Shown one piece after another: positions 1 to 8,347 of a stretch of 64,000 nt of DNA (its first letter is position 1; each line of letters opens with the position of its first letter). Position numbers and translations under genes: made by a program. This stretch comes from Salinisphaera sp. (lineage in GTDB: Bacteria > Pseudomonadota > Gammaproteobacteria > Nevskiales > Salinisphaeraceae), in NCBI RefSeq assembly GCF_002729955.1, contig NZ_PBYA01000012.1, forward strand, positions 62,001 to 126,000, in the 5' to 3' direction. The notes under the pieces are model-generated. The model had not been told where the DNA came from. It saw only the letters and a program-made list of their open reading frames with translations, and did no database searches.

Positions 1-1
1 C

Positions 2-223
2 GAACTCGCTGAAACCCACGGCCTGGTGGAGTCGGATATCGGGCGCCTTGCGTCCTGGTGGCACAGCGACGGCGACCTGGGTCGCGAACAGGAGTGCGTG
101 AACGATATCAACAAGTCGCGCAACTTCGGCTTCATGGACCACCGTGAAACGCGCTCGTCGTTCTTCGATCTGTTCGATCGGCTTGCCGCCGAACGCCTCA
201 TCCCGCCGATTCAGGCCGACTAA
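2..223 (+). CDS. C-terminal end of a PRISE-like SDR oxidoreductase (partial)
   Basis: The reading frame is open from the window edge and ends at 223, so only the last 73 or so residues are present. The segment reads FASWW-like (LASWW), then VNDINKSRNFGF and SFFDLFDRL, ending near IPP. This is the pattern of the C-terminal end of progesterone-5beta-reductase/iridoid-synthase-like (PRISE) short-chain reductases, where an N-K-S-R/K-x-x-G-F element precedes the last helix. Those enzymes reduce enone double bonds with NAD(P)H. The start and the Rossmann domain lie outside the window, so the substrate cannot be judged. Confidence 0.7.
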   Translation, partial: ELAETHGLVESDIGRLASWWHSDGDLGREQECVNDINKSRNFGFMDHRETRSSFFDLFDRLAAERLIPPIQAD

Positions 224-233
224 GCCCTTGGCC

Positions 234-264
234 CGGGCGCGGCAGGCTGCGCCTGTCGGGCCCG
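234..264 (+). terminator. GC-rich hairpin after the PRISE gene
   Basis: GGCAGGC (241-247) pairs with GCCTGTC (251-257) around a TGC loop. The stem continues outward with one mismatch through CGGGC/GCCCG to 234 and 264. It begins 10 bases after the stop codon at 223. There is no T-run, so intrinsic termination is uncertain; it may only be a stabilising 3' hairpin. Confidence 0.45.
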
Positions 265-327
265 AGGCCTGCAGACGTGTTGCTGTGCGCCGACAAAGCG
301 GCTGCGGCTTCGCGTTATCATTGCGCG

Positions 328-912
328 ATGCACACGATTTCCGACGACCTGCGGTTGGATCACCGCGCCGCGCTACCGGCCGAGATCGCGTTGCTGCGGG
401 CGAAGTATCCGGTACCGCAATGGCCGGCGCACACCAATTACGGCGAACTGGCCGCATTCTGGCTGCAGGTTCACGATGCGCTGCGCGCCGAGGGCGCCGC
501 CCTGGCCCGGGTTAGCGAGGATTTTCGCGAAGGGCGCACCGACATCGCGGCGTTTGAGCGCGCGTTCGCGCCGCGCCTACGGGCCTATCTCCAGCATCTG
601 GAAGGGCATCACCGAATCGAGGATGCCCATTATTTTCCCCGTTTTCGAAACCTCGACAAGCGCCTGATCTACGGCTTCGATCTGCTTGAAAACGATCACG
701 AAATCATTCATGAGCAGCTGCTGTCGGTCGTAGATAGCGCACGGTCGTTGCTGCAGGCGTTCGCGGTGGGCGACGACGCGCTGCGCTACGGCGTGGATAC
801 CTATGCCGAGCGCGCGGACCGTCTGCTGGTGCTGGTTAAACAGCACCTGGCTGATGAAGAGGAAATCGTAATTCCGAGCATTCTCGAATACGGCGAACTG
901 GCACTGCGCTAA
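328..912 (+). CDS. Hemerythrin-domain protein
   Basis: A 194-residue protein with a hemerythrin-type four-helix layout. EGHHRIEDAHYFPRF supplies the H-H..E..H-Y-F-P core, ENDHEIIHEQL a second His pair, and KQHLADEEEIVIPSI the H..D-E-E end. In the family these residues hold a di-iron centre used for O2 or NO binding, or for stress-related iron chemistry. The ATG at 328 gives the conserved start better than the upstream in-frame GTG-like start at 277, whose extra residues look non-coding. The gene ends in a short convergent overlap with the AraC gene at 909. Its role (oxygen/NO sensing or iron repair) is inferred from the family only. Confidence 0.8.
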   Translation: MHTISDDLRLDHRAALPAEIALLRAKYPVPQWPAHTNYGELAAFWLQVHDALRAEGAALARVSEDFREGRTDIAAFERAFAPRLRAYLQHLEGHHRIEDAHYFPRFRNLDKRLIYGFDLLENDHEIIHEQLLSVVDSARSLLQAFAVGDDALRYGVDTYAERADRLLVLVKQHLADEEEIVIPSILEYGELALR

Positions 913-1742
913 CCGCGCTCGCGGCTTTGGCCGCTGGCCTGGGCGGTGAGCTTGAGCCAGCGACCGGGCGAAATGCCGTAGGCATCGCGAAACTGCCGCG
1001 TCATATGGCTTTGGTCCGCGAAGCCCGCGGCCAGTGATGCCTCGGCCAGCCCGAGCCCTTGCGCGAGACTGCGCTTGCAGCGTTCAAGACGGCGCATGGT
1101 GAGATAGCGGTAGGGGCTCGTGCCGAACAGCAGCCGAAAATCCCGCGATAGCCGCCAGCGGTTCTGTCCGCTCGCGGCTTCGAGTTGGGCGAGGGTGATC
1201 CGCCCCTGCGGGCTGTCGTCCATGAACGTACGTGCACGCTGCGCGGCCACGGCGTCCACGATCCCGGGTTTTGCGCCCGTGCCGGCCAGCGTATTCATGG
1301 CGCCGATCAGATCGAACAGGGCATCGTCTTCCTCGAACGTTTCGAGTGGATCGTCGATCGGGCGCAACAGCCGCAGCACGCTCTCGGCCATGCGCGTATC
1401 GGTAGTGATACCGCCCGGTAGAAACGGCAGGGGCTGGCCGCCGAGCATGTCCTGGAACACGGTCGGCGGGACATAGACCATGCGGTAGCGAAAGCCGTGG
1501 GCGTCGCCGGCGTGACCGTCGTGTACTTCGTCCGGATGGATGACGATGGTGCGCCCGGGCAGGCTGTGTCGCTGGGCGCCGCGGTAGTGAAAGCTCTGCA
1601 CGCCCGTCAGGGTGACGCCGATCGCGTAGGTGTCGTGGCGATGCGGGTCGTAGGCATGGCTGCCGAAATAGGCCTCGATACGTTCGAGGCGCGGTGTGGG
1701 CGAATGGATGAACCAGTCGCTGTCGTGCGTGCGAGCGCTCAT
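909..1742 (-). CDS. AraC-family transcriptional regulator
   Basis: A 277-residue protein. An N-terminal cupin-like sensor (HRHDTYAIGVTLTG, then GRTIVIHPDEVHDG) is followed by a C-terminal AraC double helix-turn-helix ending in GFADQSHMTRQFRDAYGISP, the hallmark of the second HTH. The ATG at 1742 overlaps the stop of the upstream LysE-type exporter (ATGA), so the two are translationally coupled. The natural reading is that it controls export of an amino acid or related amphipathic metabolite. The open frame extends upstream to 2072, but that stretch lies inside the exporter and shows no homology. Confidence 0.88.
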   Translation of the reverse strand: MSARTHDSDWFIHSPTPRLERIEAYFGSHAYDPHRHDTYAIGVTLTGVQSFHYRGAQRHSLPGRTIVIHPDEVHDGHAGDAHGFRYRMVYVPPTVFQDMLGGQPLPFLPGGITTDTRMAESVLRLLRPIDDPLETFEEDDALFDLIGAMNTLAGTGAKPGIVDAVAAQRARTFMDDSPQGRITLAQLEAASGQNRWRLSRDFRLLFGTSPYRYLTMRRLERCKRSLAQGLGLAEASLAAGFADQSHMTRQFRDAYGISPGRWLKLTAQASGQSRERG

Positions 1743-2347
1743 GCGGGGCCGTTGCGGGTGGCGATGAAGAAATCGTAGGCGATCGACGCCGCCACGGCGA
1801 CCAGACACAGCGCCATGACCTTGTTTGCAATCGCAAGCGTGCGGCCGTGGCGAATACGCGCGCCAGCGAGCCGGCCAAGCAGGGCATAGGAGGCCGGGGC
1901 ACCGACTGCGCCCAGAGAAATAAGCAGAGCGCAGACGAAAATCCCGCCACCGCTCAGCCCGGCAGCCGGAAACATCAGGGTGGTCACCGGTAGAACCAGA
2001 ACCCAGCCTTTCGGGTTGAGCAGCTGCAGGCCATAGCCCTGTCGAAAACGTAGTTCGGTGGCGGATTCGCACGCCTTCGAACCGTCAGTGTCCGCAGTAA
2101 AAAGGTGGTAGGCGAGATAAAGGATATAGGCACTGCCCGCGCCGGCCACCCAGGGCAGCAGGGCCTGGCGAACGAGTGCGGCGCCGGCATAACCCAGCAC
2201 CGTGAATACGCTCAGCATCGCCACGCCCACGCCCATACAGTAGCCGGCCAGCGTGGCCGGCCGCCGCTGCAGGGCCGCGTTGAAGGCAAGCAGGTTGACC
2301 GGCCCCGGCGAGTACATCACGCAGACGGTATAGATCGCGATTTCCAT
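1739..2347 (-). CDS. LysE/RhtB-family amino-acid exporter
   Basis: A 202-residue integral membrane protein with about six hydrophobic segments. The N-terminal motif YSPGPVNLLAFNAALQRR matches the G-P-x-x-x family signature that follows the first helix, and LLNPKGWVLVLP is the typical N-P-K element. LysE/RhtB carriers expel amino acids such as lysine, homoserine or threonine through the inner membrane. The ATG at 2347 begins directly at the first helix; an earlier in-frame start at 2425 would add a charged, unconserved leader. It is the first gene of a two-gene unit with the AraC regulator. Confidence 0.87.
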   Translation of the reverse strand: MEIAIYTVCVMYSPGPVNLLAFNAALQRRPATLAGYCMGVGVAMLSVFTVLGYAGAALVRQALLPWVAGAGSAYILYLAYHLFTADTDGSKACESATELRFRQGYGLQLLNPKGWVLVLPVTTLMFPAAGLSGGGIFVCALLISLGAVGAPASYALLGRLAGARIRHGRTLAIANKVMALCLVAVAASIAYDFFIATRNGPA

Positions 2348-2455
2348 GGCGTGTCGACAAACAGGCGAACGAATATCGACAAGCTTGAAGCGCGCGCACC
2401 AGCGCGATCTTGAACGATCGTGCAACCGCGCGGCGAGCGACTGCGGGGGCGCCGA

Positions 2456-3034
2456 TTACAGGCCCACGTCGGGCCGGTATTGCCATAGCGTGGCGGGCGG
2501 CCAGTTGCGGGCGACACGCCGAAAGCGGTCGGCGCGATAGCCCCAGCGCTCCAGTGCGCGCTGGCGCACCGGCGAGCCGGGCAGGTAGGTGATCTGGGTA
2601 AAAAGCGCCCCCGGCAGCGCGCGCGCGAAACAGCCATCGAGCACGCGACGTTGGTCGGCGCGAGAAAAATGCAGGATCGGCAGCGTGGATACGATCGCGG
2701 CCACCTGATCGATACCCTGGGCGTCGAACAGCGAACCCAGCGCGCGGGCGTCGCCCTGGACGATGCCGCCGTTGCCGAAGCGCTGGCGCAGCAAGGCTAC
2801 AAGGTCGTGGTCGTATTCGACCACGCACAGGCGTCGTCGATCGATGCCGGCCTCCAGCATGGCGGCGGTGATCGGGCCGGTCCCGGCGCCGAGTTCGATG
2901 ATATGACCCTGACGAGGGGCAGCATCCAGCGCGTCCACGAAAGCTTGGGCCACGGCGCGCCCGGTCGGCGTCCAGGTGGCGATCTGGCGTGGTTTGGTCA
3001 GCCATAGCCGCAGTAGCAGGCTGGTATCCGACAT
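2456..3034 (-). CDS. Class I SAM-dependent methyltransferase, phospholipid N-methyltransferase-like
   Basis: A 192-residue Rossmann methyltransferase. Motif I is IIELGAGTGPITAAML, an acidic VVEYDHDL follows at motif II, and IVSTLPILHFS lies at motif IV. This arrangement resembles PmtA-type phosphatidylethanolamine N-methyltransferases and the related rRNA-dimethylase-like group. The ATG at 3034 has an AGGAAG ribosome-binding site; an upstream in-frame start at 3064 does not. It is divergent from the OlsB-like gene at 3194, so two putative membrane-lipid enzymes share a 159-base promoter region. The lipid substrate is inferred. Confidence 0.75.
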   Translation of the reverse strand: MSDTSLLLRLWLTKPRQIATWTPTGRAVAQAFVDALDAAPRQGHIIELGAGTGPITAAMLEAGIDRRRLCVVEYDHDLVALLRQRFGNGGIVQGDARALGSLFDAQGIDQVAAIVSTLPILHFSRADQRRVLDGCFARALPGALFTQITYLPGSPVRQRALERWGYRADRFRRVARNWPPATLWQYRPDVGL

Positions 3035-3193
3035 GTTGCTTCCTGGAGCGAGCGTTAGCGGCACTGGATAGCAGCTTCGAATGACACAACCGTGACATTC
3101 CGCTGCGTCATGCAGCTGTCACCGATGGGTCACTTGCGTATCACACGGGGCTCGGAGAATTGCCGTCGTTGATTCGCGATCGAGACGCTCGCC

Positions 3194-3991
3194 ATGACCG
3201 CAACGACGACCCAGCAAGCAGCGCAGGAGCGCGGTGCCCGTTTCTACTACAGCTTTGCCCGTACCCAGAACGAAATTGACGAAAGTCTGGCCCTGCGCTA
3301 TCGCATATTCGTGCAGGAGATGGGGGCCCAGGCGACGCTGGCGGGCAGTGGCCTCGAAGCCGATGCGATGGACGCCTTCTGCCTGCACCTGTTGGTCCGT
3401 GACGCCCGCGACGGCCGAGCCGTGGCGAGCACCCGTGTTCTGACGCATGAAGCGGCCACCGCGGCCGGCGGTTTCTATTCCTCCAGCGAATTCGAACTGG
3501 ATGCCGTGCTGGCCTGCCACGGGCGCTTCCTCGAAATCGGCCGGACCTGTGTTCACGAAGACTATCGCCGTAGCCCGGCGATGGCCGTGCTCTGGAGCGG
3601 TATCGCCGATCTGATCCGTGCCGATCGCTACGATCATCTGATTGGCTGTGCGAGTATCGATCTACGCGACGGCCTGGCGCTTGCCCATGCCACCTATCGC
3701 CAGATCTGGGCACGCCAACCGGCCGAGCGTGATCGCTGCGTGCGCCCGCGGCTGGCACTGCCGCCGGCCGACGCGCCGCTGGATCGGGCGGTTCGCCTGC
3801 CGCCGCTGATCAAGGCCTATCTGCGCGTCGGCGCCTGTGTCGGCGGCCCGCCGTGTTACGACCCGGACTTCAACGTGGCCGACGTGTTCATGCATCTCGA
3901 CCTCAACCGTCTGACGCCGCGCTATGCCCGCCATTTTCTGGGCCGCTCGATGCCCGATGAGGGCCGTTCGGCCGCGCGTCTGTCGGCTTGA
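3194..3991 (+). CDS. olsB: OlsB-like ornithine/acyl-ACP N-acyltransferase (GNAT)
   Basis: A 265-residue protein of the GNAT group that transfers 3-hydroxyacyl chains from acyl carrier protein to the alpha-amino group of ornithine, the first step of ornithine-lipid synthesis. Family marks are LALRYRIFVQEMGA near the N-terminus, FCLHLLVRD, STRVLTHE, FLEIGRTCVHEDYR and VLWSGIADL, and the C-terminal YLRVGACVGGPPCYDPDFNVADVFMHL, which is close to OlsB and its hemolysin-like relatives. No second acyltransferase (OlsA) is adjacent. Bacteria make ornithine lipids under phosphate limitation, but no clear Pho box is visible here. Confidence 0.8.
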   Translation: MTATTTQQAAQERGARFYYSFARTQNEIDESLALRYRIFVQEMGAQATLAGSGLEADAMDAFCLHLLVRDARDGRAVASTRVLTHEAATAAGGFYSSSEFELDAVLACHGRFLEIGRTCVHEDYRRSPAMAVLWSGIADLIRADRYDHLIGCASIDLRDGLALAHATYRQIWARQPAERDRCVRPRLALPPADAPLDRAVRLPPLIKAYLRVGACVGGPPCYDPDFNVADVFMHLDLNRLTPRYARHFLGRSMPDEGRSAARLSA

Positions 3992-4080
3992 TCCGCCTGG
4001 CGCCTGTTCAATGATCTGCCTGTTGATCGCGCTGCGCGGCGAGCTAAGGCGCTCGCGGCGCTAGTCGCTCACTGGCCAGT

Positions 4081-4128
4081 GCCCGCCGCGTCGATGTAAT
4101 ATATGCGCTATACATCGATTGGGCGGGC
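4081..4128. promoter_or_regulatory. Long inverted repeat upstream of the PQQ dehydrogenase operon
   Basis: Outer arms GCCCGCC (4081-4087) and GGCGGGC (4122-4128) enclose perfect 8-base inner arms TCGATGTA (4091-4098) and TACATCGA (4111-4118), with an AT-rich 12-base centre. There is no T-run. It lies 41 bases before the next ATG. It could be an operator, with a possible -10 in the AT-rich centre, or a terminator for the upstream olsB-like gene. Confidence 0.5.
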
Positions 4129-4169
4129 GTGATCGCGCTCGCCCTGGCTTTTCGCAGACGGCGGTCCCC

Positions 4170-4529
4170 ATGTCCTCACCCGATCGCACGGCCCGTTTGG
4201 GTACCGTGCTGCTTCTTGTCGCAGTCCTCGCCGGGCTCGGCGTCGCGGTTTATTCCTATTTCGCACCGCTAACCGGCGTCACCGAAACGCTGGGCGCGCT
4301 CGCGGCGATCGGCGTGAGCGCGGTGCTGGTCGTATTGTCGCTGCTACTTGCCCGGCGGCCCGGGCAGGCTGTTCTGGTGGCCCTCACGTTGATCGGGCTG
4401 GTCGGCAACGCGGTTGCCGGGGCGCTCCTTCACGAATGGTGGCTCTGCATGGCGATGGGCGTCGGGTTGATCGGCTTGCTCGTCGATACGCTGGCGCCGC
4501 AGCGCGGCCGTATGGCGGTGCACTCATGA
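4170..4529 (+). CDS. Small four-helix membrane protein, probable anchor of the PQQ dehydrogenase
   Basis: A 119-residue protein that is almost entirely hydrophobic, with about four membrane helices: LGTVLLLVAVLAGLGVAVY, TLGALAAIGVSAVLVVLSLLL, AVLVALTLIGLVGNAVAGALL and CMAMGVGLIGLLV. Its stop overlaps the start of the PQQ dehydrogenase (ATGA at 4526-4529), indicating coupled translation. Canonical glucose dehydrogenase (Gcd) has an N-terminal multi-helix membrane domain fused to the PQQ domain, and this gene has the size and place of that domain as a separate polypeptide. I chose the ATG at 4170 because the longer frame adds a charged leader. The anchoring or quinone-access role is inferred. 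Confidence 0.7.
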   Translation: MSSPDRTARLGTVLLLVAVLAGLGVAVYSYFAPLTGVTETLGALAAIGVSAVLVVLSLLLARRPGQAVLVALTLIGLVGNAVAGALLHEWWLCMAMGVGLIGLLVDTLAPQRGRMAVHS

Positions 4530-6541
4530 GTACTAACGTGTATGCCGTACTGCGTGCCGCCGCCACCGGCGCGGCGCTCGCGTTGCTTGCCGCTTGTGGC
4601 AACAACGCCGCGGCCCGCCAGACGGGCGCGCCCGAGGGCCAGGCTTCGACCACCGCGCCTGTTGCTGCGAACACGCCCTCGTCGCTGGTGCCGGCCGAGC
4701 CCACCTGGGACAGTTTTCACGGCCAGCTCAACGCACAGAAATACAGTCCGCTCACCCAGATCACCGCGGACAACGTCGCCGGGCTCGAGAAGGTGTGGGA
4801 GTTTCATACCGGCGATGTCTCCGACGGCAGCGGCGATACGCCCGCGACGGTCTGGTCGGCAACGCCGATCTTCGCCAACGACACGCTCTATATCGGCACC
4901 CCGTTCTACCGGCTGATCGCGCTCGATCCGGCGACCGGCGAACAGAAGTGGGCCTTCGATACCCACACGAAGAAGAAAGCGTTGACCCAGCCGGTGCTCA
5001 AGAACCGAGGCGTATCGTATTGGGCGGCCGACAAGCCGGTGCCAGGCAAGGCCTGCCAGAAGATCGTCTACATGGGCACGATGGACGCGCGGCTGTTCGC
5101 GCTCGATGCCGATACGGGCGAGAAATGCCCGGAGTTCGCCGACAACGGCGTGCTCGACGTGAATCAATGGAACGACACGCACGCGAAGTGGCCACTGTCG
5201 CTGCTGCAGCCGCCCACCGTGGTCGGCGATCACCTGCTGCTGGGCTGGGCCGGCAAGGACTGGGCCTTCGAACAGGCGCCACCGGGCACCGTGTTCTCGA
5301 TCAACGCCCGTACCGGCAAGCGCGAATGGACATTCCAGGCGCTTTCCGACGAGATGCGCAAGAACAGCGGCACGGCCAACGTGTGGACGCATATGTCGGC
5401 CGATGAAGAGCTCGGGCTCGTGTATGTGCCGGTATCGTCGCCGTCACCGAACTTCTGGGGTGGCAATCGCCAGGAAAAGGCGCCGCTGGCGACTTCGACC
5501 ACCGCGCTGGATCTCGATACGGGCGAGGTTGTGTGGTCGCGGCAATGGGTGCATCACGATATCTGGGACTACGATATCAACGCCGCGCCCACGCTCATGG
5601 ATATCACCGTGGATGGCGAAAACATCCCGGCGCTGGTCCAGGCGACCAAGATGGGCTTTCTGTTCGTGGTCAATCGCAAGACCGGCGAAGACGTATGGCC
5701 GATCGAGGAACGCCCGGTGCCGGCCGGCGATGGTTCGGTGGCCGGCGAAATCTATTCGCCCACCCAGCCGTTCCCCACCAAGCCCGCACCGTTGCTCGAC
5801 CAGACCAGGAAACCGCCGGTCTGGAAACTGGCGGATATCGTCGGCGGCGGCCAGTGTTCGCGGCTGTGGGATCAGCTCGACTACCGCGGCATGTATACGC
5901 CGCCCACCACGAAGGGCGAGGGCGCGATGGCCTATCCGGACAGTTCCGGCGGCGTACAGTGGGGCGGCGTGGCCTTCGACCCCGCCAGCCAGACCGCAAT
6001 CGTGAATACCTCGCATATCGTGCAGTACGTCAAGCTCTACGAGCGCGAAGCGTATGAACAGGCCGATAGCGGCTCGGGCAATGAAAGCGGTTTTTCACCC
6101 CAGACCGGTGCCCCCTACGGCATGCGCCTGAAGGTGGCGATGAACTGGCTCGGCATGCCGTGCTGGCAGCCGCCGTTCGGCGAACTCGTGGCTCTGGACA
6201 TGCATACCGGCGAGGTGAAATGGCGGCGCCCGGTGGGTGCCTCTCAGAAGTACGGTTTCTTCATGCCGGAAAAATGGGGCTCGCCCACGATCGGAGGCCC
6301 GGCCGTTACAGCCGGCGGCGTAGTGTTCATCGGCGCATCGATGGATGCCAAGCTGCGTGCCTTCTCACTGGAGACCGGCGAACAGCTCTGGTCCGATCAG
6401 GCCCAGGCGCCGGCGGTGGCCAATCCGTCGGTTTATGAATACCAGGGCCGCCAGTACGTGGCGTTCGTTGCCGGCGGCAATACCATCCTCAAGGATCAGG
6501 TCGGCGACCAGGTGGTTGTCTACGCGCTGCCGCGGGAGTAG
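4526..6541 (+). CDS. PQQ-dependent membrane-bound dehydrogenase (glucose/quinate type), lipoprotein
   Basis: A 671-residue protein. The N-terminus is a lipoprotein signal with a lipobox LLAAC at about residue 26. The rest is an eight-bladed PQQ propeller of the glucose/quinate dehydrogenase family, with repeated tryptophan-docking segments such as LDPATGEQKWAFDT, LDADTGEKCPEF, LDLDTGEVVWSRQW and LDMHTGEVKWRRP, and the family stretch HHDIWDYDINAAP. These enzymes oxidise sugars or cyclic polyols in the periplasm and pass electrons to ubiquinone. Unlike Gcd (about 800 residues) it lacks the fused membrane domain, which appears to be the preceding gene. Glucose versus quinate/shikimate cannot be decided by eye. 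Confidence 0.88.
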   Translation: MSTNVYAVLRAAATGAALALLAACGNNAAARQTGAPEGQASTTAPVAANTPSSLVPAEPTWDSFHGQLNAQKYSPLTQITADNVAGLEKVWEFHTGDVSDGSGDTPATVWSATPIFANDTLYIGTPFYRLIALDPATGEQKWAFDTHTKKKALTQPVLKNRGVSYWAADKPVPGKACQKIVYMGTMDARLFALDADTGEKCPEFADNGVLDVNQWNDTHAKWPLSLLQPPTVVGDHLLLGWAGKDWAFEQAPPGTVFSINARTGKREWTFQALSDEMRKNSGTANVWTHMSADEELGLVYVPVSSPSPNFWGGNRQEKAPLATSTTALDLDTGEVVWSRQWVHHDIWDYDINAAPTLMDITVDGENIPALVQATKMGFLFVVNRKTGEDVWPIEERPVPAGDGSVAGEIYSPTQPFPTKPAPLLDQTRKPPVWKLADIVGGGQCSRLWDQLDYRGMYTPPTTKGEGAMAYPDSSGGVQWGGVAFDPASQTAIVNTSHIVQYVKLYEREAYEQADSGSGNESGFSPQTGAPYGMRLKVAMNWLGMPCWQPPFGELVALDMHTGEVKWRRPVGASQKYGFFMPEKWGSPTIGGPAVTAGGVVFIGASMDAKLRAFSLETGEQLWSDQAQAPAVANPSVYEYQGRQYVAFVAGGNTILKDQVGDQVVVYALPRE

Positions 6542-6607
6542 CGCTGGAAAGGCCTGTCGAGCGCGTTGTTCAACCCGTGCACTTACGCGTGGCCATGCCG
6601 CGGAAAT

Positions 6608-6630
6608 AGCCCGGGACGCTTGCCCGGGCT
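6608..6630. terminator. Palindromic hairpin between convergent genes
   Basis: AGCCCGGG (6608-6615) pairs with CCCGGGCT (6623-6630) around a short loop. It sits between the converging PQQ dehydrogenase and SRPBCC genes and could serve both. No T-run is present on either strand, so the call is tentative. Confidence 0.45.
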
Positions 6631-6645
6631 GCGGGCAGGCGACGC

Positions 6646-7080
6646 TCATTCGAGGCGTTTTGCCACCGCGTCCAGTCCGGTACGGAACACGCCGTCGGCC
6701 ACGGTATCGACCGTCGTGGCCGCATCCTCGGCGGCCACTTCGAACTCGGCTTTCCAGACCACCAGGCTGGCGGCTTCCTCCGTGATCGGGATCACATCGA
6801 GGGTGGCATCGTAGGCCGTCACCGGCATGGGCGATTCGAGAATCACATACCGCATATGCCGGTCAGCGTCCGAGAGGGCGGTGAGTCGCTCGCGGATATG
6901 GCCGCCATCGGCGAGGTGGAAGCTGCGAACACAGCCCACCGCATCGCTCTCATGACCCTGCTCGATTTCGCTATCGGTAATCGCCGGATGCCAGTCCGGC
7001 ATGCCGTTGAAGTCGCGCAGCAGGGTCCAGACCACATCGGCATCGGCCCGAATCACGCGGCTGATGAATATACGTTCCAT
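6646..7080 (-). CDS. SRPBCC (START/polyketide-cyclase-like) family protein
   Basis: A 144-residue protein with the helix-grip fold pattern of the SRPBCC superfamily. It opens with a beta strand and ADADVVWTLLRDFNGMPDWHPAI, the typical V-W-x-L-x-x-F-x-x-x-x-x-W-H-P motif of ligand-binding polyketide-cyclase/dehydrase-like proteins, continues with VGCVRSFHL and RERLTAL, and ends in a long C-terminal helix. These proteins bind hydrophobic ligands and only some are enzymes. The ATG at 7080 has a GGGAGA ribosome-binding site; the longer frame to 7170 is unsupported. It converges on the PQQ dehydrogenase and no partner gene is evident. Confidence 0.8.
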   Translation of the reverse strand: MERIFISRVIRADADVVWTLLRDFNGMPDWHPAITDSEIEQGHESDAVGCVRSFHLADGGHIRERLTALSDADRHMRYVILESPMPVTAYDATLDVIPITEEAASLVVWKAEFEVAAEDAATTVDTVADGVFRTGLDAVAKRLE

Positions 7081-7238
7081 GGCAATCTCCCGAATCGGTA
7101 AGGGCTTCGCTCGTCGCGCCTCGTGCGCACACGAGGCGATATGCCTCGACGCTTTCTCGCACCATAGCACTGAACAGAACGCGCGCCGGACGATAGACCG
7201 TAAGCCTTGTTCGGCGAATAACCGATTACGATAAGGCG

Positions 7239-8267
7239 ATGCTGAAACTCATCGACAGAAACTGGCAACGGGTCGTGTCGCGGCTCACGCGTGCCAGCGC
7301 TGTTTACGCTCTGATCCTGTCCGCGGGCATCGCGAATGCTGCGATCGATACGACATCGCTGGAGTCGATCGCCGAACGAGCAGGGGCGCTGGCACGAACC
7401 CATAGCTTTCTGGTCGCCATCGATGGCAAAACCGTCGTCGCACGCGGTTATCGCGGTCACGACGTGGACGCCACCGCGAATATCAAGTCGTTGTCGAAGA
7501 CGCTGATCGCCACACTCGTCGGCGCGGCCATCGATCGCGGCGTGATCGAGAACGTGGATCAGCCGATCGGCGAGCTGCTGGGGTCGCGCATGCCGCAAAA
7601 CGTGGATGCGCGGGTCGCGGAAATTACCGTCGGACAGCTGCTGTCGATGCAGTCCGGGCTGGAGCGTACCTCCGGGGCCAACTACGGCAGCTGGGTCGCC
7701 AGTCGCGACTGGGTGGCGAACGCGTTGCGGCGCCCGCTCGTCGCCGAACCCGGTACGCGCATGCTCTATTCGACCGGCAACAGCCATATTCTGTCGGCGA
7801 TTCTCACCCGTGCGAGCGGGCGCAGCACGTTGGCGCTCATGCGCGACTGGCTCGGCGAGCCGCTGGGCATCGATATTCCGGCCTGGACGCGCGACCCCCA
7901 GGGCATCTATTTCGGTGGCAACGAAATGGGCATGACGCCGCGTGCGCTGCTCGCCTTCGGCGAAATGATCCGTCGCGGCGGCACCGTCGGTGACCGGCAG
8001 ATTGTGTCCTCCGACTGGATCGAGGCCAGCTGGCGTGGGCGAACCCGTTCGATCTATACCGACGATGCCTACGGCTACGGCTGGTTCACCACCGAGCTTG
8101 CCGGCGTGACCGCCCACTACGGGCGCGGTTATGGCGGGCAGGTTCTGTTCGTGGTGCCCTCGCGCGCCATGACGGTGGTGATGACCTCCGACCCGACGCC
8201 GCCCTCGAACGGCAGTTATTTCGGGCGGCAGGCCGAAATCGTCGCAGCGCTCATCGACGCGGGTTGA
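7239..8267 (+). CDS. Serine hydrolase, beta-lactamase/6-aminohexanoate-dimer-hydrolase family
   Basis: A 342-residue protein. The class-C-beta-lactamase-like nucleophile motif SxxK is SLSK at residues 84-87, the YxN-like element is LYSTGN, and the C-terminal GYGGQ takes the place of the KTG/HxG triad. A hydrophobic N-terminal stretch ending in ANA-AID near residue 35 suggests export. The spacing and the GYGWFTTEL segment are closest to the NylB/EstB-like serine hydrolases that cut small amides or esters. The natural substrate is unknown. It stands alone between an SRPBCC gene and a metallo-hydrolase gene. Confidence 0.85.
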   Translation: MLKLIDRNWQRVVSRLTRASAVYALILSAGIANAAIDTTSLESIAERAGALARTHSFLVAIDGKTVVARGYRGHDVDATANIKSLSKTLIATLVGAAIDRGVIENVDQPIGELLGSRMPQNVDARVAEITVGQLLSMQSGLERTSGANYGSWVASRDWVANALRRPLVAEPGTRMLYSTGNSHILSAILTRASGRSTLALMRDWLGEPLGIDIPAWTRDPQGIYFGGNEMGMTPRALLAFGEMIRRGGTVGDRQIVSSDWIEASWRGRTRSIYTDDAYGYGWFTTELAGVTAHYGRGYGGQVLFVVPSRAMTVVMTSDPTPPSNGSYFGRQAEIVAALIDAG

Positions 8268-8347
8268 TTGCAAGGTCGAGGCTGGCTGCGCTTACCGCAG
8301 CAGTCTTCGCTATCATGCGCAGCTGACTGTATCGACAGGGAATAATC

